The notes under the pieces: generated by a model | The model's database searches: none | What the model was told of the DNA's origin: nothing | What the model saw: the letters and a program-made list of their open reading frames with translations, nothing else | Translations under genes and position numbers: made by a program | NCBI GenBank assembly: GCA_902363625.1 | Contig: CABJAS010000006.1 | Location: 62,001-126,000, forward strand | DNA: 64,000 nucleotides | Reading direction: 5' to 3' | Source: Clostridiaceae bacterium | Lineage (GTDB): Bacteria; Bacillota_I; Bacilli_A; Erysipelotrichales; Coprobacillaceae | Shown: positions 26,869-35,821 of the stretch, piece by piece | How the letters are laid out: every line of letters begins with the position of its first letter | Numbering within the stretch: the first letter of the stretch is position 1

Positions 26869-27952
26869 ATTGCTGAGCTATTTTTGCCATGCTTTGGTAA
26901 TGCTCCTCTAAAAAATCCTGATAGCCGCAGTAATGCTGATCAAAGTAAGTGATACTTAATCGCTTGCAGTTGCCGTGACAGATATTTTTAAATTTGCATT
27001 CAACGCAGCGATCACATTGCGGATGCGGCTGAGCCAAGAAGTCTTTCATCGCCTTACTCTGACGGATCTCAGCGAAGCTGGAATCCTTGATATTACCGGT
27101 ATCATATTCATCTAATACATAAAAATCACAGGGATATACATGCCCGTTTGACTCAATGACATACTGTGGCAAGCACTGTCCCAGCATTCCGCACTGATGC
27201 GGCGGAATCCCTTTAAACATCAGAATCAGATTATCAAAAAGTGTCACTGACATATAATCCCCTTTTAGATAGTCCGCTTCCCATAAACGATAGAATATCT
27301 TATAGAATTTAGCGAATCCTTGGGGTGTTAATTTAAAGGGATCATCTTCATTATCAAGTCCCGGCAAACAGGGAATCAGCTGCACATATTTAAATTTCTG
27401 TTCTTTAAAAAAGCGGTAAAGCTTTTCTGGATGCTTAGCCAATGGCTGAGATAAAACCGTTAGAATATTATAGTCAATCTGATATTTTTTCAAACGTTCG
27501 ATGCCTGCCATGATTGTTTTAAAGGTCGGCTTATTGGCATTGGTCAAACGGAAATAGTCATGATTTTCACGATACCCATCTAAGGATACACCTACTAAAA
27601 AATGATATTTCTTAAACAGCTGACACCATTCTTCTTCTAATGATACTCCATTAGTCTGAATGGCATATTGAATCGTCTGATTAGATTTTTTATGTAAAGA
27701 GACATAATCTGTAAATTTCACAAAGTAGTCAAGACCTGCAACTGTCGGTTCTCCCCCTTGAAAAGCAAAGGTAATTGTCGCTTCATTTTCAACCACTAAG
27801 GCACGATCAATTAAAGTATAGAGCGTATCATCACTCATTACCCCATTAGATATGACTTCCCGATGCTCACTGACATCATGGTAAAAACAATATTTACATT
27901 TCAAATTACATAAAGATGATGCCGGTTTGATTAGATAACTATAATATTCCAT
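26861..27952 (-). CDS. Anaerobic sulfatase-maturating radical SAM enzyme
   Basis: A 363-residue radical SAM protein that converts the active-site Cys (or Ser) of sulfatases to formylglycine without oxygen. The radical cluster is bound by Cys15, Cys19 and Cys22 (SLCNLKCKYCFY), followed by GGEPTV. The C-terminal SPASM part binds two further clusters (CGMLGQCLPQYV, GHVYPCDFYVL, CDRCVECKFKNICHGNCKR). It lies on the same strand downstream of the sulfatase at 28230-29984, behind a terminator, and would mature all three sulfatases of the locus, which carry C-X-P-X-R motifs. Confidence 0.93.
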   Translation of the reverse strand: MEYYSYLIKPASSLCNLKCKYCFYHDVSEHREVISNGVMSDDTLYTLIDRALVVENEATITFAFQGGEPTVAGLDYFVKFTDYVSLHKKSNQTIQYAIQTNGVSLEEEWCQLFKKYHFLVGVSLDGYRENHDYFRLTNANKPTFKTIMAGIERLKKYQIDYNILTVLSQPLAKHPEKLYRFFKEQKFKYVQLIPCLPGLDNEDDPFKLTPQGFAKFYKIFYRLWEADYLKGDYMSVTLFDNLILMFKGIPPHQCGMLGQCLPQYVIESNGHVYPCDFYVLDEYDTGNIKDSSFAEIRQSKAMKDFLAQPHPQCDRCVECKFKNICHGNCKRLSITYFDQHYCGYQDFLEEHYQSMAKIAQQLK

Positions 27953-28204
27953 ATGTATACTCCTATCTTCTAAAAAAAGCTTGCACTCTATTATAGATGT
28001 TGCATAGATTAATCCCTAAAACTGTACTGACAAATAATTTTGATCCCTGTGCACATAAAATAACCGCGCACTTTTATATTAATGAAAAAGAATAAAGCAA
28101 AGACCGCACATTAAATTGTTCCTTCGCCTAGTCCGGCACTAACGCCTAAAAATGTAGAAAAGAAATGACGATGACATAAATATTCAATCATTATTTCCCA
28201 TTTC

Positions 28205-28236
28205 AGACTAAAAGGGGAATGCTTCCCCGCTAGTCT
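28205..28236 (-). terminator. Terminator after the first sulfatase
   Basis: GGGGAA pairs with TTCCCC around TGC, extended by AGACTA / TAGTCT; on the minus strand TTTTAG follows. It overlaps the end of the gene. Confidence 0.7.
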
Positions 28237-29984
28237 AATCTCATATTTAAATTTAATTGATACATCACATCATTAATCCGTTCTTTACCTACCGTTTCTT
28301 CAACCAGCTGGTAAAATATCGTTTCATCAATTAAAGCCTGTTTTTTAAAACATTCAGCAATACAAGAAGCATCAGGCATATTTTTTATAAAGGCTAAATA
28401 ACCCTCTTTTAATTCTTCCGTCGTAAAATTTATGCCCTGTATCAACTCTGCTTCACTCTCAACAACTTGCCGATCTAATAATTTCAGATATTCGGGATTA
28501 ATCTCATGATCAAATCCATAAAATGCATAGAGCTCACTTGGTGCATCATTTTCTTCCATCATTTTTTTGATAGCTTGAATCAATCGGCATTGAATCTCTT
28601 TATCTTCAATCTTTCTTGTTTGCTTAGGATCAACATCAATATGATACAAACGATTTTTGAAACGGTGATAGTTGCTCCCGCCAAATCCTTGAGCAGGGAT
28701 TTTAAGCAGCGGCACACCTTTGGTAAAGCTAAACGGTTTCGATAATGTCATTCCTTGAAGTTCCTTTGTGGAAAATAAAGAATTGATATGGGTTGGCATG
28801 ATCGTGTATTCAAAGATATGATCCTTTTCATCTGTAATCGGTGCATGCATATACGTATAATGTCCATCGGTAATATTAATATTTGAACCAAAGTAGCCAT
28901 ACATTGCATATGGACGATTCGGTTCATCTTTTTCTATGATACCTTTTAGAGACTGTCCCATCATCTCCTGCGGTTTATCCAATCCAAAATAATCCAGCAA
29001 GGTTGCGGGCACGTCAATGTTTTGAGCAAGCGATTGACGTTGTTCGTTTTGGATTTTTGAACGCGGATCATAAATAAAGAAAGGAATATTCGCTATTTCA
29101 TTATAGATTGGCATGATATTCTTGCCCCACCAGTCATGTTCTCCCAACAAGAAGCCATGATCAGTGTTAACGATCAGCATGGTATCTTTCCATAGATCAT
29201 AGCGATCAAAGGCATCCAGCACTTTTCCGACATAGGCATCACACATGCTGACTAACGCTTTATAATATCCTTTTAATAGCGCATTCGTACGTCCGTCCTG
29301 ATTATTATAGTAGTATGACGGCCAGCCGTGGAACCCATCTTCCAAACCATACATCTTCAGATATTTTTCCGGTACAAAGAACGGTTCATGAGGATCAAAG
29401 CATTCAATCTGCAAATACCATTGATCACTCTGATAATTAGTATCGATAAATTCCAATCCGGCTTGCACCGTACGGCATAATGGATGCATCGCTTCCTCCC
29501 TCATATAGCGGCGATTGACAAAGTCCTGATCACGGCTTTTTGATTTAAATTTCTTTGACAAAGGGGCTTCATTGAGTTTCAAATCAACATGAGGTTTATC
29601 TACAACCCCTTTCCAGTTGTCCCCCTCCTGCCCACGGATAAACTCATAGCTGCTGTAACGGGGATGATAGGTGGCTCCTCCGTCACGCCAGTAATGCTTA
29701 TGATCGGTTACAAGATGCGTATAGATCCCATGCTTTTTCATGATCTCCACAGCCGAGTTTTCCCAAGCTTCCAAAGGGCCCCAGCTGCGATGTAAAAAGT
29801 TATAGCGACCTGTGTGCAGTTCACGTCTAGCCGGCATGCAAGGCATGCTCCCTACATAGAAGTGTTCAAATGCAACAGTTTTTTCTTTTAATCTTTGAAA
29901 ATTAGGTGTAATTGTTTCTTCATTGCCATAAGCGCTAAGCAAGTCTTTTCGCAATGAATCAAACATCAACATAACTGCTTTCAA
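28230..29984 (-). CDS. Sulfatase, C-X-P-X-R type (cytoplasmic)
   Basis: A 584-residue sulfatase-superfamily enzyme that hydrolyses a sulfate ester from an unknown sugar. The modifiable Cys49 is in SMPCMPARRELHTGRYNFLH. The metal-binding Asp are near the start (MLMFDSLRKDLLSAYG) and the later metal motif is NTDHGFLLGEHDWWGKN. There is no signal peptide or lipobox, so it stays inside the cell. It is last in the PTS-LacI-sulfatase operon, 15 bases after LacI. It is longer than, and only distantly like, the two sulfatases at 32534 and 34147. Confidence 0.9.
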   Translation of the reverse strand: MKAVMLMFDSLRKDLLSAYGNEETITPNFQRLKEKTVAFEHFYVGSMPCMPARRELHTGRYNFLHRSWGPLEAWENSAVEIMKKHGIYTHLVTDHKHYWRDGGATYHPRYSSYEFIRGQEGDNWKGVVDKPHVDLKLNEAPLSKKFKSKSRDQDFVNRRYMREEAMHPLCRTVQAGLEFIDTNYQSDQWYLQIECFDPHEPFFVPEKYLKMYGLEDGFHGWPSYYYNNQDGRTNALLKGYYKALVSMCDAYVGKVLDAFDRYDLWKDTMLIVNTDHGFLLGEHDWWGKNIMPIYNEIANIPFFIYDPRSKIQNEQRQSLAQNIDVPATLLDYFGLDKPQEMMGQSLKGIIEKDEPNRPYAMYGYFGSNINITDGHYTYMHAPITDEKDHIFEYTIMPTHINSLFSTKELQGMTLSKPFSFTKGVPLLKIPAQGFGGSNYHRFKNRLYHIDVDPKQTRKIEDKEIQCRLIQAIKKMMEENDAPSELYAFYGFDHEINPEYLKLLDRQVVESEAELIQGINFTTEELKEGYLAFIKNMPDASCIAECFKKQALIDETIFYQLVEETVGKERINDVMYQLNLNMRLD

Positions 29985-29999
29985 AATACAGCCTCCTTA

Positions 30000-31001
30000 T
30001 TAAGTTTCACGAATGATCAAGCGTTCCTTTCGTTCATCTAATTCCTGAACATATTGATCTATAATCGGTTGAACATTCTCATTTCTGATGGCTGCAATCA
30101 AAATATCAACAGCATAGCTAGTTGTCGTCTGACAAGTTGTCACGGTAGTCAAAGCAGGTGTCACTAATTTTGAATAAGGAAGATCATTATAGCCAACGAC
30201 CGATACCCTTTGAGGGACTGCAATACCATGATCGATTAAACATTTAACCCCCGGAATAGCAATATCATCATTAGAATAGAAGATGGCATCAATTTGGTTT
30301 ATTTTCTTTATTATTTCCTTTGTTATTCGGTATCCATCTTCATATTCGCTGCCGTTTGCATTAAATACTATCTCTTCGTTATATTCTAAATTAAGCTGCG
30401 TTAATGCTTTCTGATAAGCCTTAAAGCGACGAATTGTCCCTAACGTATGAGGCAAAGCCTTCACAAAAGCAATTTTACGATATCCTTTGTTGTAGAGGTA
30501 TTCAACGACCTCCTGTCCCTGCGTCGTGCTGGATATAGGCTCGGAATAGACATGTTCACCACTTAAATAGCGGCCGATTACAAAGATCGGCATGTCTTTG
30601 CAGGCATAGCGCAGGACATCTTCATCCTCAATACGATTGGTAAAGACAATAACCCCGTCTGCTCTTCTTTCCGAGATATAGCGTTTTGCGGTTTCAATAT
30701 GACCATTAAACGTTGTCGCAATCAAAAGATCATAACCATATTCGCTGACCTTGCGCTGCACTGCGTTGATCGTTCTGGAAAAGAACGGACGTGATGCATC
30801 ATCTACAACCAATAAAATCAAATTAGTTGACTTACGCTGCAAATCCACAGCAATTCCATTCTTTACATAGTTTAATTCCTTAGCTTTTGCTAATACCCTT
30901 TGTCTTGTTTCCTCATTGATTCGAGGATTCCCATTCAAGGCCATCGACACCGTTGATACGCCTATATTCAACTCTCTTGCGATATCTTTGATTGTTGCCA
31001 T
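30000..31001 (-). CDS. LacI-family transcriptional regulator
   Basis: A 333-residue regulator with the LacI headpiece (ATIKDIARELNIGVSTVSMA, hinge through NPRINEETRQRV) and a periplasmic-binding-like effector domain (VVGYNDLPYSKLVTPALTTV). The start is the ATG at 31001 with GGAGTG upstream. It is in the middle of an operon with a PTS permease and a sulfatase, and a pair of TGAAACGTTTCA palindromes flanks the operon promoter with a third imperfect copy just before its own start, so it very probably binds these sites and senses the imported sugar. Confidence 0.93.
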   Translation of the reverse strand: MATIKDIARELNIGVSTVSMALNGNPRINEETRQRVLAKAKELNYVKNGIAVDLQRKSTNLILLVVDDASRPFFSRTINAVQRKVSEYGYDLLIATTFNGHIETAKRYISERRADGVIVFTNRIEDEDVLRYACKDMPIFVIGRYLSGEHVYSEPISSTTQGQEVVEYLYNKGYRKIAFVKALPHTLGTIRRFKAYQKALTQLNLEYNEEIVFNANGSEYEDGYRITKEIIKKINQIDAIFYSNDDIAIPGVKCLIDHGIAVPQRVSVVGYNDLPYSKLVTPALTTVTTCQTTTSYAVDILIAAIRNENVQPIIDQYVQELDERKERLIIRET

Positions 31002-31068
31002 AATTATCACTCCATCCACTTCATTTCAGTTAAATTCTAACATGTTTAATGGGGGATGGCAAATTAAT

Positions 31069-31080
31069 TGAAACGTCTCA
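31069..31080. promoter_or_regulatory. LacI operator (third, imperfect copy)
   Basis: TGAAACGTCTCA, matching TGAAACGTTTCA at 11 of 12 positions, between the PTS stop codon and the LacI gene. It could allow looping or weaken transcription into lacI. Confidence 0.55.
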
Positions 31081-31081
31081 A

Positions 31082-32401
31082 CTAAATGCTTGAAGCGTTC
31101 TCCTGAGTCAGCATTTGTTTATCATATGCTTTAACAAACGGCAATAAAATCAAGATATCCGCAACGAACATAATTACCCACATAATCACCGCTCTAAAGT
31201 CCATCGTCGATAAGAACAGATTGATTACACCCGGGGTTGTCCAAGGCACCGTTATGTAGATCGAACCAATCAATCCGGCATCCATAATCAGATACGCAAT
31301 AGAACACATCACTAAATTACAAAGCAGCAACGGCAAAGCAATCAAGATGTTCATTACGACAGGGATCCCAAATGTTAAAGGTTCATTAATATTAAAGATG
31401 TCTGGTACCAAGGCAATCTTACGGAGGGATTTTAACTGGGCTGAACGAGCTACCAAGAAAAAACATACCATCATCGCCGGATAAGACATCCAGTTACCGA
31501 AAATTGTCATAAAAGAACCTGCAAGTGGTGTTGTTGGTCCGCTCCCATTCATGACCGCTGAAGCATTTAATGCAATATTTGCCGTAGTAATCGGTGTTAA
31601 AACAGAACCGACGATATTGTTTCCATGAATACCCATGAACCAAAATAAACTAAGTAAAATACTGCAAAGCATAACAGATGGCAATGAGCTTGAAGCTCTC
31701 ATTAACGGATATAATAAAGTAAAGATTAAACGGCAAAGATTGTTTCCGGTCATATTAATACAAACAATATTACCGATAAAGAATAAAGCAGTTAAAAAGA
31801 CTAAAGGAAATAAAGCTTCAAACGGTGCCGCAACATTGGGCGGTACTTGAGCAGGCATTTTTAATTTAATATTATGATCACTCATCCATTTAAAAACTTC
31901 AACAGAGATAAACGCTACGATAATTCCATAAAACATTCCTTCTCCGCCTAAATTCTTCATTGACATAATCAAACCATTATCTGCTGACGTAAAAGGTTCA
32001 GCTGAGGTCATTAAGAATAAAAATAAAGCAGATACTCCACATGAGATTCCATTTAATTTATAATGCTTCCCTAACTGATAAGCTATTGAGAAAGTAATAT
32101 AGACCGCTAATAAGCCAATCGTTAAATTATAAGGAACACTCAATATTTGTGCATAAGTGGTAGACCAGGCTTTCCAGTCTAACAAAAATTTAAAGAAAAA
32201 ATTGGTTGGCTGCAAAGTAGCCGGATTAACAGGCGGCTGTGCCAGTAACATAAAGAAACCACCAATGATCGTTAATGGGATTGTACAAGTCATCCCATTT
32301 TTTAAAGCTGCCAAATGACGTTGTGAATTTAATTTGTCTGCAATAGGTAAAAAGACTTCTTGAATCTTTTCTTGAAAAAGATCCATTTTGCTTGAACTCA
32401 T
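31082..32401 (-). CDS. PTS sugar permease EIIC, cellobiose/lactose family
   Basis: A 439-residue membrane protein with about ten hydrophobic helices and the EIIC signature pattern of the Lac/Cel family (LGKHYKLNGISCGVSALFLF, NINEPLTFGIPVVMNILIAL, MMVCFFLVARSAQL). It imports a sugar coupled to phosphorylation but has no A or B domain of its own and none beside it; an orphan EIIB of the same family is at 57652. The start at 32401 has GGGAGG upstream. It heads the operon with LacI and a sulfatase, so the substrate is probably a sulfated or partly sulfated sugar. Confidence 0.92.
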   Translation of the reverse strand: MSSSKMDLFQEKIQEVFLPIADKLNSQRHLAALKNGMTCTIPLTIIGGFFMLLAQPPVNPATLQPTNFFFKFLLDWKAWSTTYAQILSVPYNLTIGLLAVYITFSIAYQLGKHYKLNGISCGVSALFLFLMTSAEPFTSADNGLIMSMKNLGGEGMFYGIIVAFISVEVFKWMSDHNIKLKMPAQVPPNVAAPFEALFPLVFLTALFFIGNIVCINMTGNNLCRLIFTLLYPLMRASSSLPSVMLCSILLSLFWFMGIHGNNIVGSVLTPITTANIALNASAVMNGSGPTTPLAGSFMTIFGNWMSYPAMMVCFFLVARSAQLKSLRKIALVPDIFNINEPLTFGIPVVMNILIALPLLLCNLVMCSIAYLIMDAGLIGSIYITVPWTTPGVINLFLSTMDFRAVIMWVIMFVADILILLPFVKAYDKQMLTQENASSI

Positions 32402-32427
32402 TGTATTTTCCTCCCAATGATATATGT

Positions 32428-32495
32428 TGAAACGTTTCACAAACACATTATAACATTTAAGAAAGCGGTGTCAATACTTTTTTTGAAACGTTTCA
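32428..32495 (-). promoter_or_regulatory. PTS operon promoter flanked by two LacI operators
   Basis: The promoter on the minus strand is TTGACA (32469-32474), a 16-base spacer and TATAAT (32447-32452). The palindrome TGAAACGTTTCA occurs at 32484-32495, just upstream of the -35, and at 32428-32439, just downstream of the start point, 56 bases apart. This is a classic pair of LacI-type operators. Confidence 0.85.
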
Positions 32496-32515
32496 ACAAT
32501 ATTTAAGAAAGAGAA

Positions 32516-32535
32516 AAGCGAACTTGAGTTCGCTT
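32516..32535 (-). terminator. Terminator after the second tandem sulfatase
   Basis: AAGCGAAC pairs with GTTCGCTT around TTGA; a TTTCTCTTTC tract follows on the minus strand. It overlaps the sulfatase stop codon. Confidence 0.65.
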
Positions 32536-33408
32536 ATCGTTTATCTCTTCCCATTGGGACAAAGTCTCCGGTTTCCATGAAATACTGTAACAGTCTCTCT
32601 TTCATTTTCCATACCGTTTCTTGATATTCCGGTTCTTCAATCAGATTCTTTAATTCCATCGGATCTTTATCTAAGTCATACAGCTCATCTTTTTCATATA
32701 AACGCATCGTATATTTGATGTTCCCCATTCGTATCATCGTTGCTTTCGTATGCTCCGGTCCTTCTGATCCTTGTGTCGCTAAGCGTGGATAGTATGGTGA
32801 TTCCGGTCCATGTCCTTTTTCCATACATTGTTCTTCTCCGTGAATTCGTCCGCCTTCACAGAAAACTGCATCTTTATGCGTTTCGTTTCCTGCCAGTGTC
32901 TCTAATAGCGGCTTGCCAAACTGGGTATAGCTTAACTCAAACCCTCCCATTTTTGCGATTGTTGCCGGTAAATCGACTAACTCGACTAACGCTTTTGAAA
33001 CTCTTGGCTTCACTTCAAACTGTTTAGCTGGTTTAATGACTAACGGGATATTCGATATAGGGTTTTCAAAACAATTCTGCACTTTTTCACAGATCGAATA
33101 ATCCCCTGTATAATCACCATGATCACTGTAAACAAAGATACTGGTATCATCATATTGATTCGTTTCTTTCAATTTATCGACAATCATTCCAAACTGGTGG
33201 TCGAAGCGTGAAACCATCGCTAAGTAGGTTGCCCTTAATTCAGTAAAGCGATCTTCACTCCAATTATCTAAATGTTGTTTCGCATTAATACCATAAAGCA
33301 TGCTGGCTTTATCTTTCAGTGTCTGAATATTAGGTCTTCGTGGCGGTACTTTACTACGATCAATCATACTGTACCAAGGATCTTCACAAGCATATGGCGG
33401 ATGTGGGA
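32534..33408. repeat. Duplicated 875-bp segment, copy 1
   Basis: This segment and 34147-35021 are near-identical, with about ten silent differences seen by eye and no change of protein sequence. Beyond it the two genes diverge sharply and then become similar again near their 5' ends. It marks a tandem duplication with later gene conversion. Confidence 0.85.
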
Positions 33409-34021
33409 AAGAAATCGTACAGTATACAAAGAACGGTTTAGAATCTTTTTCCTTGCTTTTTCTTTCAATATAATCAATCGCACTCTTTACACAGTTCCAA
33501 TCCATACTTCCATATCCGCTGCTATTTTCTAATTTACCGATATAGAAAGAATACAGACTGCCATCATTCATCATTTCTTCTGTAATTTTCGGCTGATTAT
33601 CTCCATGTCCGCCAAAAGGCTTATCATTGGTAACATCACGCGTATTCGTAAAATGGATACCATCATAATATTCATCACAATAGGCTGTTTTCAGCTTGTC
33701 TCCGGGAACAACGTCATTGCGTCCGATCCAGATGACTTCATAGCCGTTGTTTTTCATTTCTTTTAAAACATTGGGTTCATTTTCTCTCTGTAAGAAATGC
33801 ATTGTACGATGTCCGGTTGTATGCGGATACAGCCCCGTTAAAAAACTGCATCGAGATGGCACACATACCGGATTTTGACAGTAGGCATTTTCAAAAGAGA
33901 CTCCGTCATTTAAAATATTATCAATATTTGGTGTAATTGAGGCTTCATTTCCTAAATGGTGCAGTGCATCTGCACGCATCTGATCTGCCACAAAAAATAA
34001 AATGTTTGGTTTTTTTGCCAT
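32534..34021 (-). CDS. Sulfatase, C-X-P-S-R type, tandem copy A (cytoplasmic)
   Basis: A 495-residue sulfatase. The modifiable Cys53 is in NPVCVPSRCSFLTGLYPHTT, metal-binding Asp are in FFVADQMRADALHHLG, and the later metal motif is FVYSDHGDYTGDY. There is no signal peptide. The last 280 or so residues are identical to those of the neighbouring copy B, while residues about 100-185 differ strongly. GGGAGG lies upstream of the ATG. It follows copy B in the same direction but has a 126-base gap containing a TGCCA-N7-TGGCA inverted repeat, so it may be separately controlled. Confidence 0.93.
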   Translation of the reverse strand: MAKKPNILFFVADQMRADALHHLGNEASITPNIDNILNDGVSFENAYCQNPVCVPSRCSFLTGLYPHTTGHRTMHFLQRENEPNVLKEMKNNGYEVIWIGRNDVVPGDKLKTAYCDEYYDGIHFTNTRDVTNDKPFGGHGDNQPKITEEMMNDGSLYSFYIGKLENSSGYGSMDWNCVKSAIDYIERKSKEKDSKPFFVYCTISFPHPPYACEDPWYSMIDRSKVPPRRPNIQTLKDKASMLYGINAKQHLDNWSEDRFTELRATYLAMVSRFDHQFGMIVDKLKETNQYDDTSIFVYSDHGDYTGDYSICEKVQNCFENPISNIPLVIKPAKQFEVKPRVSKALVELVDLPATIAKMGGFELSYTQFGKPLLETLAGNETHKDAVFCEGGRIHGEEQCMEKGHGPESPYYPRLATQGSEGPEHTKATMIRMGNIKYTMRLYEKDELYDLDKDPMELKNLIEEPEYQETVWKMKERLLQYFMETGDFVPMGRDKR

Positions 34022-34146
34022 AATCTTTCATTCCTCCCTATCTAATTTAACTATACCTTTTGGAATTTACTTTCTCTATACACCCTTTTGCCACAATACT
34101 TGGCACTAAATTAGAATAAGTCAAATTCCATGCTGTTTTATTTGAA

Positions 34147-35021
34147 TCATCGTTTATCTCTTCCCATTGGGACAAAGTCTCCGGTTTCCATGAAATACTG
34201 CAATAGTCTCTCTTTCATTTTCCATACCGTTTCCTGATATTCCGGTTCCTCAATCAGATTCTTTAATTCCATCGGATCTTTATCTAAGTCATACAGCTCA
34301 TCTTTTTCATATAAACGCATCGTATATTTGATGTTCCCCATTCGTATCATCGTTGCTTTCGTATGTTCCGGTCCTTCTGATCCTTGTGTCGCTAAGCGTG
34401 GATAGTATGGTGATTCCGGTCCATGTCCTTTTTCCATACATTGTTCTTCTCCGTGAATTCGTCCGCCTTCACAGAAAACTGCATCTTTATGCGTTTCGTT
34501 TCCTGCCAGTGTCTCTAATAGCGGCTTGCCAAACTGGGTATAGCTTAACTCAAACCCTCCCATTTTTGCGATTGTTGCCGGTAAATCCACTAACTCGACT
34601 AACGCTTTTGAAACTCTTGGCTTCACTTCAAACTGTTTAGCCGGTTTAATGACTAACGGGATATTCGATATAGGGTTTTCAAAACAATTCTGCACTTTTT
34701 CACAGATCGAATAATCCCCTGTATAATCACCATGATCACTGTAAACAAAGATACTGGTATCATCGTATTGATTCGTTTCTTTCAATTTATCGACAATCAT
34801 TCCAAACTGATGGTCGAAGCGTGAAACCATCGCTAAGTAGGTTGCCCTTAATTCAGTAAAGCGATCTTCACTCCAATTATCTAAATGTTGTTTCGCATTA
34901 ATACCATAAAGCATGCTGGCTTTATCTTTCAGTGTCTGAATATTAGGTCTTCGTGGCGGTACTTTACTGCGATCAATCATACTGTACCAAGGATCTTCAC
35001 AAGCGTATGGCGGATGTGGAA
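34147..35021. repeat. Duplicated 875-bp segment, copy 2
   Basis: Partner of 32534-33408, at an offset of 1,613 bases, covering the C-terminal coding part of the second sulfatase copy. Confidence 0.85.
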
Positions 35022-35634
35022 AAAAGAGAGAACAATAAAGAAAGAATGGTTTAGAATCTGTTTCTTTACTTTTTCTTTCAATATAATCAATCGCAATTTT
35101 CACACGGTTCCAATCTAATTGACTGGTTAGATCGAGCTTTTCTAACTTCCCGATATAGAAAGAATACAAACTGCCGTCATTCATCATTTCTTCTGTAATT
35201 TTCGGTTGATGCTCTGCCAGTCCACCAAATGGTTTGTTATTGATGGTATCACGTGAATCTATAAAATCAATACCCTCATAATAGGCATCACAGTACGCAG
35301 ATTTAACTTTATCTCTGGGAACAATATCGTTTCCACCGATCCAGATGACTTCATAGCCGTTGTTTTTCATTTCTTTTAAAATATTGGGTTCATATTCTCT
35401 CTGCAAGAAATGCATTGTACGATGTCCGGTTGTATGCGGATACAGCCCCGTTAAAAAACTGCATCGAGATGGCACACATACCGGATTTTGACAGTAGGCA
35501 TTTTCAAAAGAAACCCCTTCATTTAAAAGCGCATCGATGTTGGGTGTGATCGAAGCTTCATTTCCTAAATGATGCAGTGCATCCGCACGCATCTGATCTG
35601 CCGCAAAAAAGAATATATTTGGTTTTTTTGCCAT
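34147..35634 (-). CDS. Sulfatase, C-X-P-S-R type, tandem copy B (cytoplasmic)
   Basis: A 495-residue sulfatase, the sister of copy A. Cys53 and all metal motifs are the same. Differences from copy A cluster at residues about 33-40, 100-140 and 165-180, which includes loops around the entrance of the active site. It is first after the shared promoter region with RpiR and has AAAGGAGGTG before the ATG. No signal peptide; cytoplasmic. It probably acts on a related but different sulfated sugar. Confidence 0.93.
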   Translation of the reverse strand: MAKKPNIFFFAADQMRADALHHLGNEASITPNIDALLNEGVSFENAYCQNPVCVPSRCSFLTGLYPHTTGHRTMHFLQREYEPNILKEMKNNGYEVIWIGGNDIVPRDKVKSAYCDAYYEGIDFIDSRDTINNKPFGGLAEHQPKITEEMMNDGSLYSFYIGKLEKLDLTSQLDWNRVKIAIDYIERKSKETDSKPFFLYCSLFFPHPPYACEDPWYSMIDRSKVPPRRPNIQTLKDKASMLYGINAKQHLDNWSEDRFTELRATYLAMVSRFDHQFGMIVDKLKETNQYDDTSIFVYSDHGDYTGDYSICEKVQNCFENPISNIPLVIKPAKQFEVKPRVSKALVELVDLPATIAKMGGFELSYTQFGKPLLETLAGNETHKDAVFCEGGRIHGEEQCMEKGHGPESPYYPRLATQGSEGPEHTKATMIRMGNIKYTMRLYEKDELYDLDKDPMELKNLIEEPEYQETVWKMKERLLQYFMETGDFVPMGRDKR

Positions 35635-35700
35635 AATTACACCTCCTTTTTATAGTTTTACTTTTCTTTTTATTGATGATCGTTCAATATCCCCACTTCC

Positions 35701-35770
35701 TTTATAGCATGTTTTGAAACTTATTTCAAATATAATTGGTAAATTTATCACAAATTGGAAAAAGTTCCAA
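35701..35770. promoter_or_regulatory. Sulfatase promoter and paired RpiR-type operators
   Basis: Copy B's promoter on the minus strand is TTGAAA (35724-35729), a 17-base spacer and TATAAA (35701-35706). Two alike palindromes lie here: TTTGAAACTTATTTCAAA (35713-35730), covering the -35, and TTGGAAAAAGTTCCAA (35755-35770). Both fit TTGRAA-N4-TTYCAA. A rightward TATAAT for RpiR is at 35798-35803. Confidence 0.65.
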
Positions 35771-35821
35771 AATAATAGATTTTATTTCCAATCATGCTAT
35801 AATGGGGACGGAGGGATAAAC

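Noticed and set aside
32428..32495. TGAAACGTTTCA as a CcpA cre site
   Set aside because: It resembles the 14-base cre core but is two bases shorter, and three copies surround a LacI gene and its own operon, so a LacI operator is the simpler reading. Overlap with CcpA control is not excluded.
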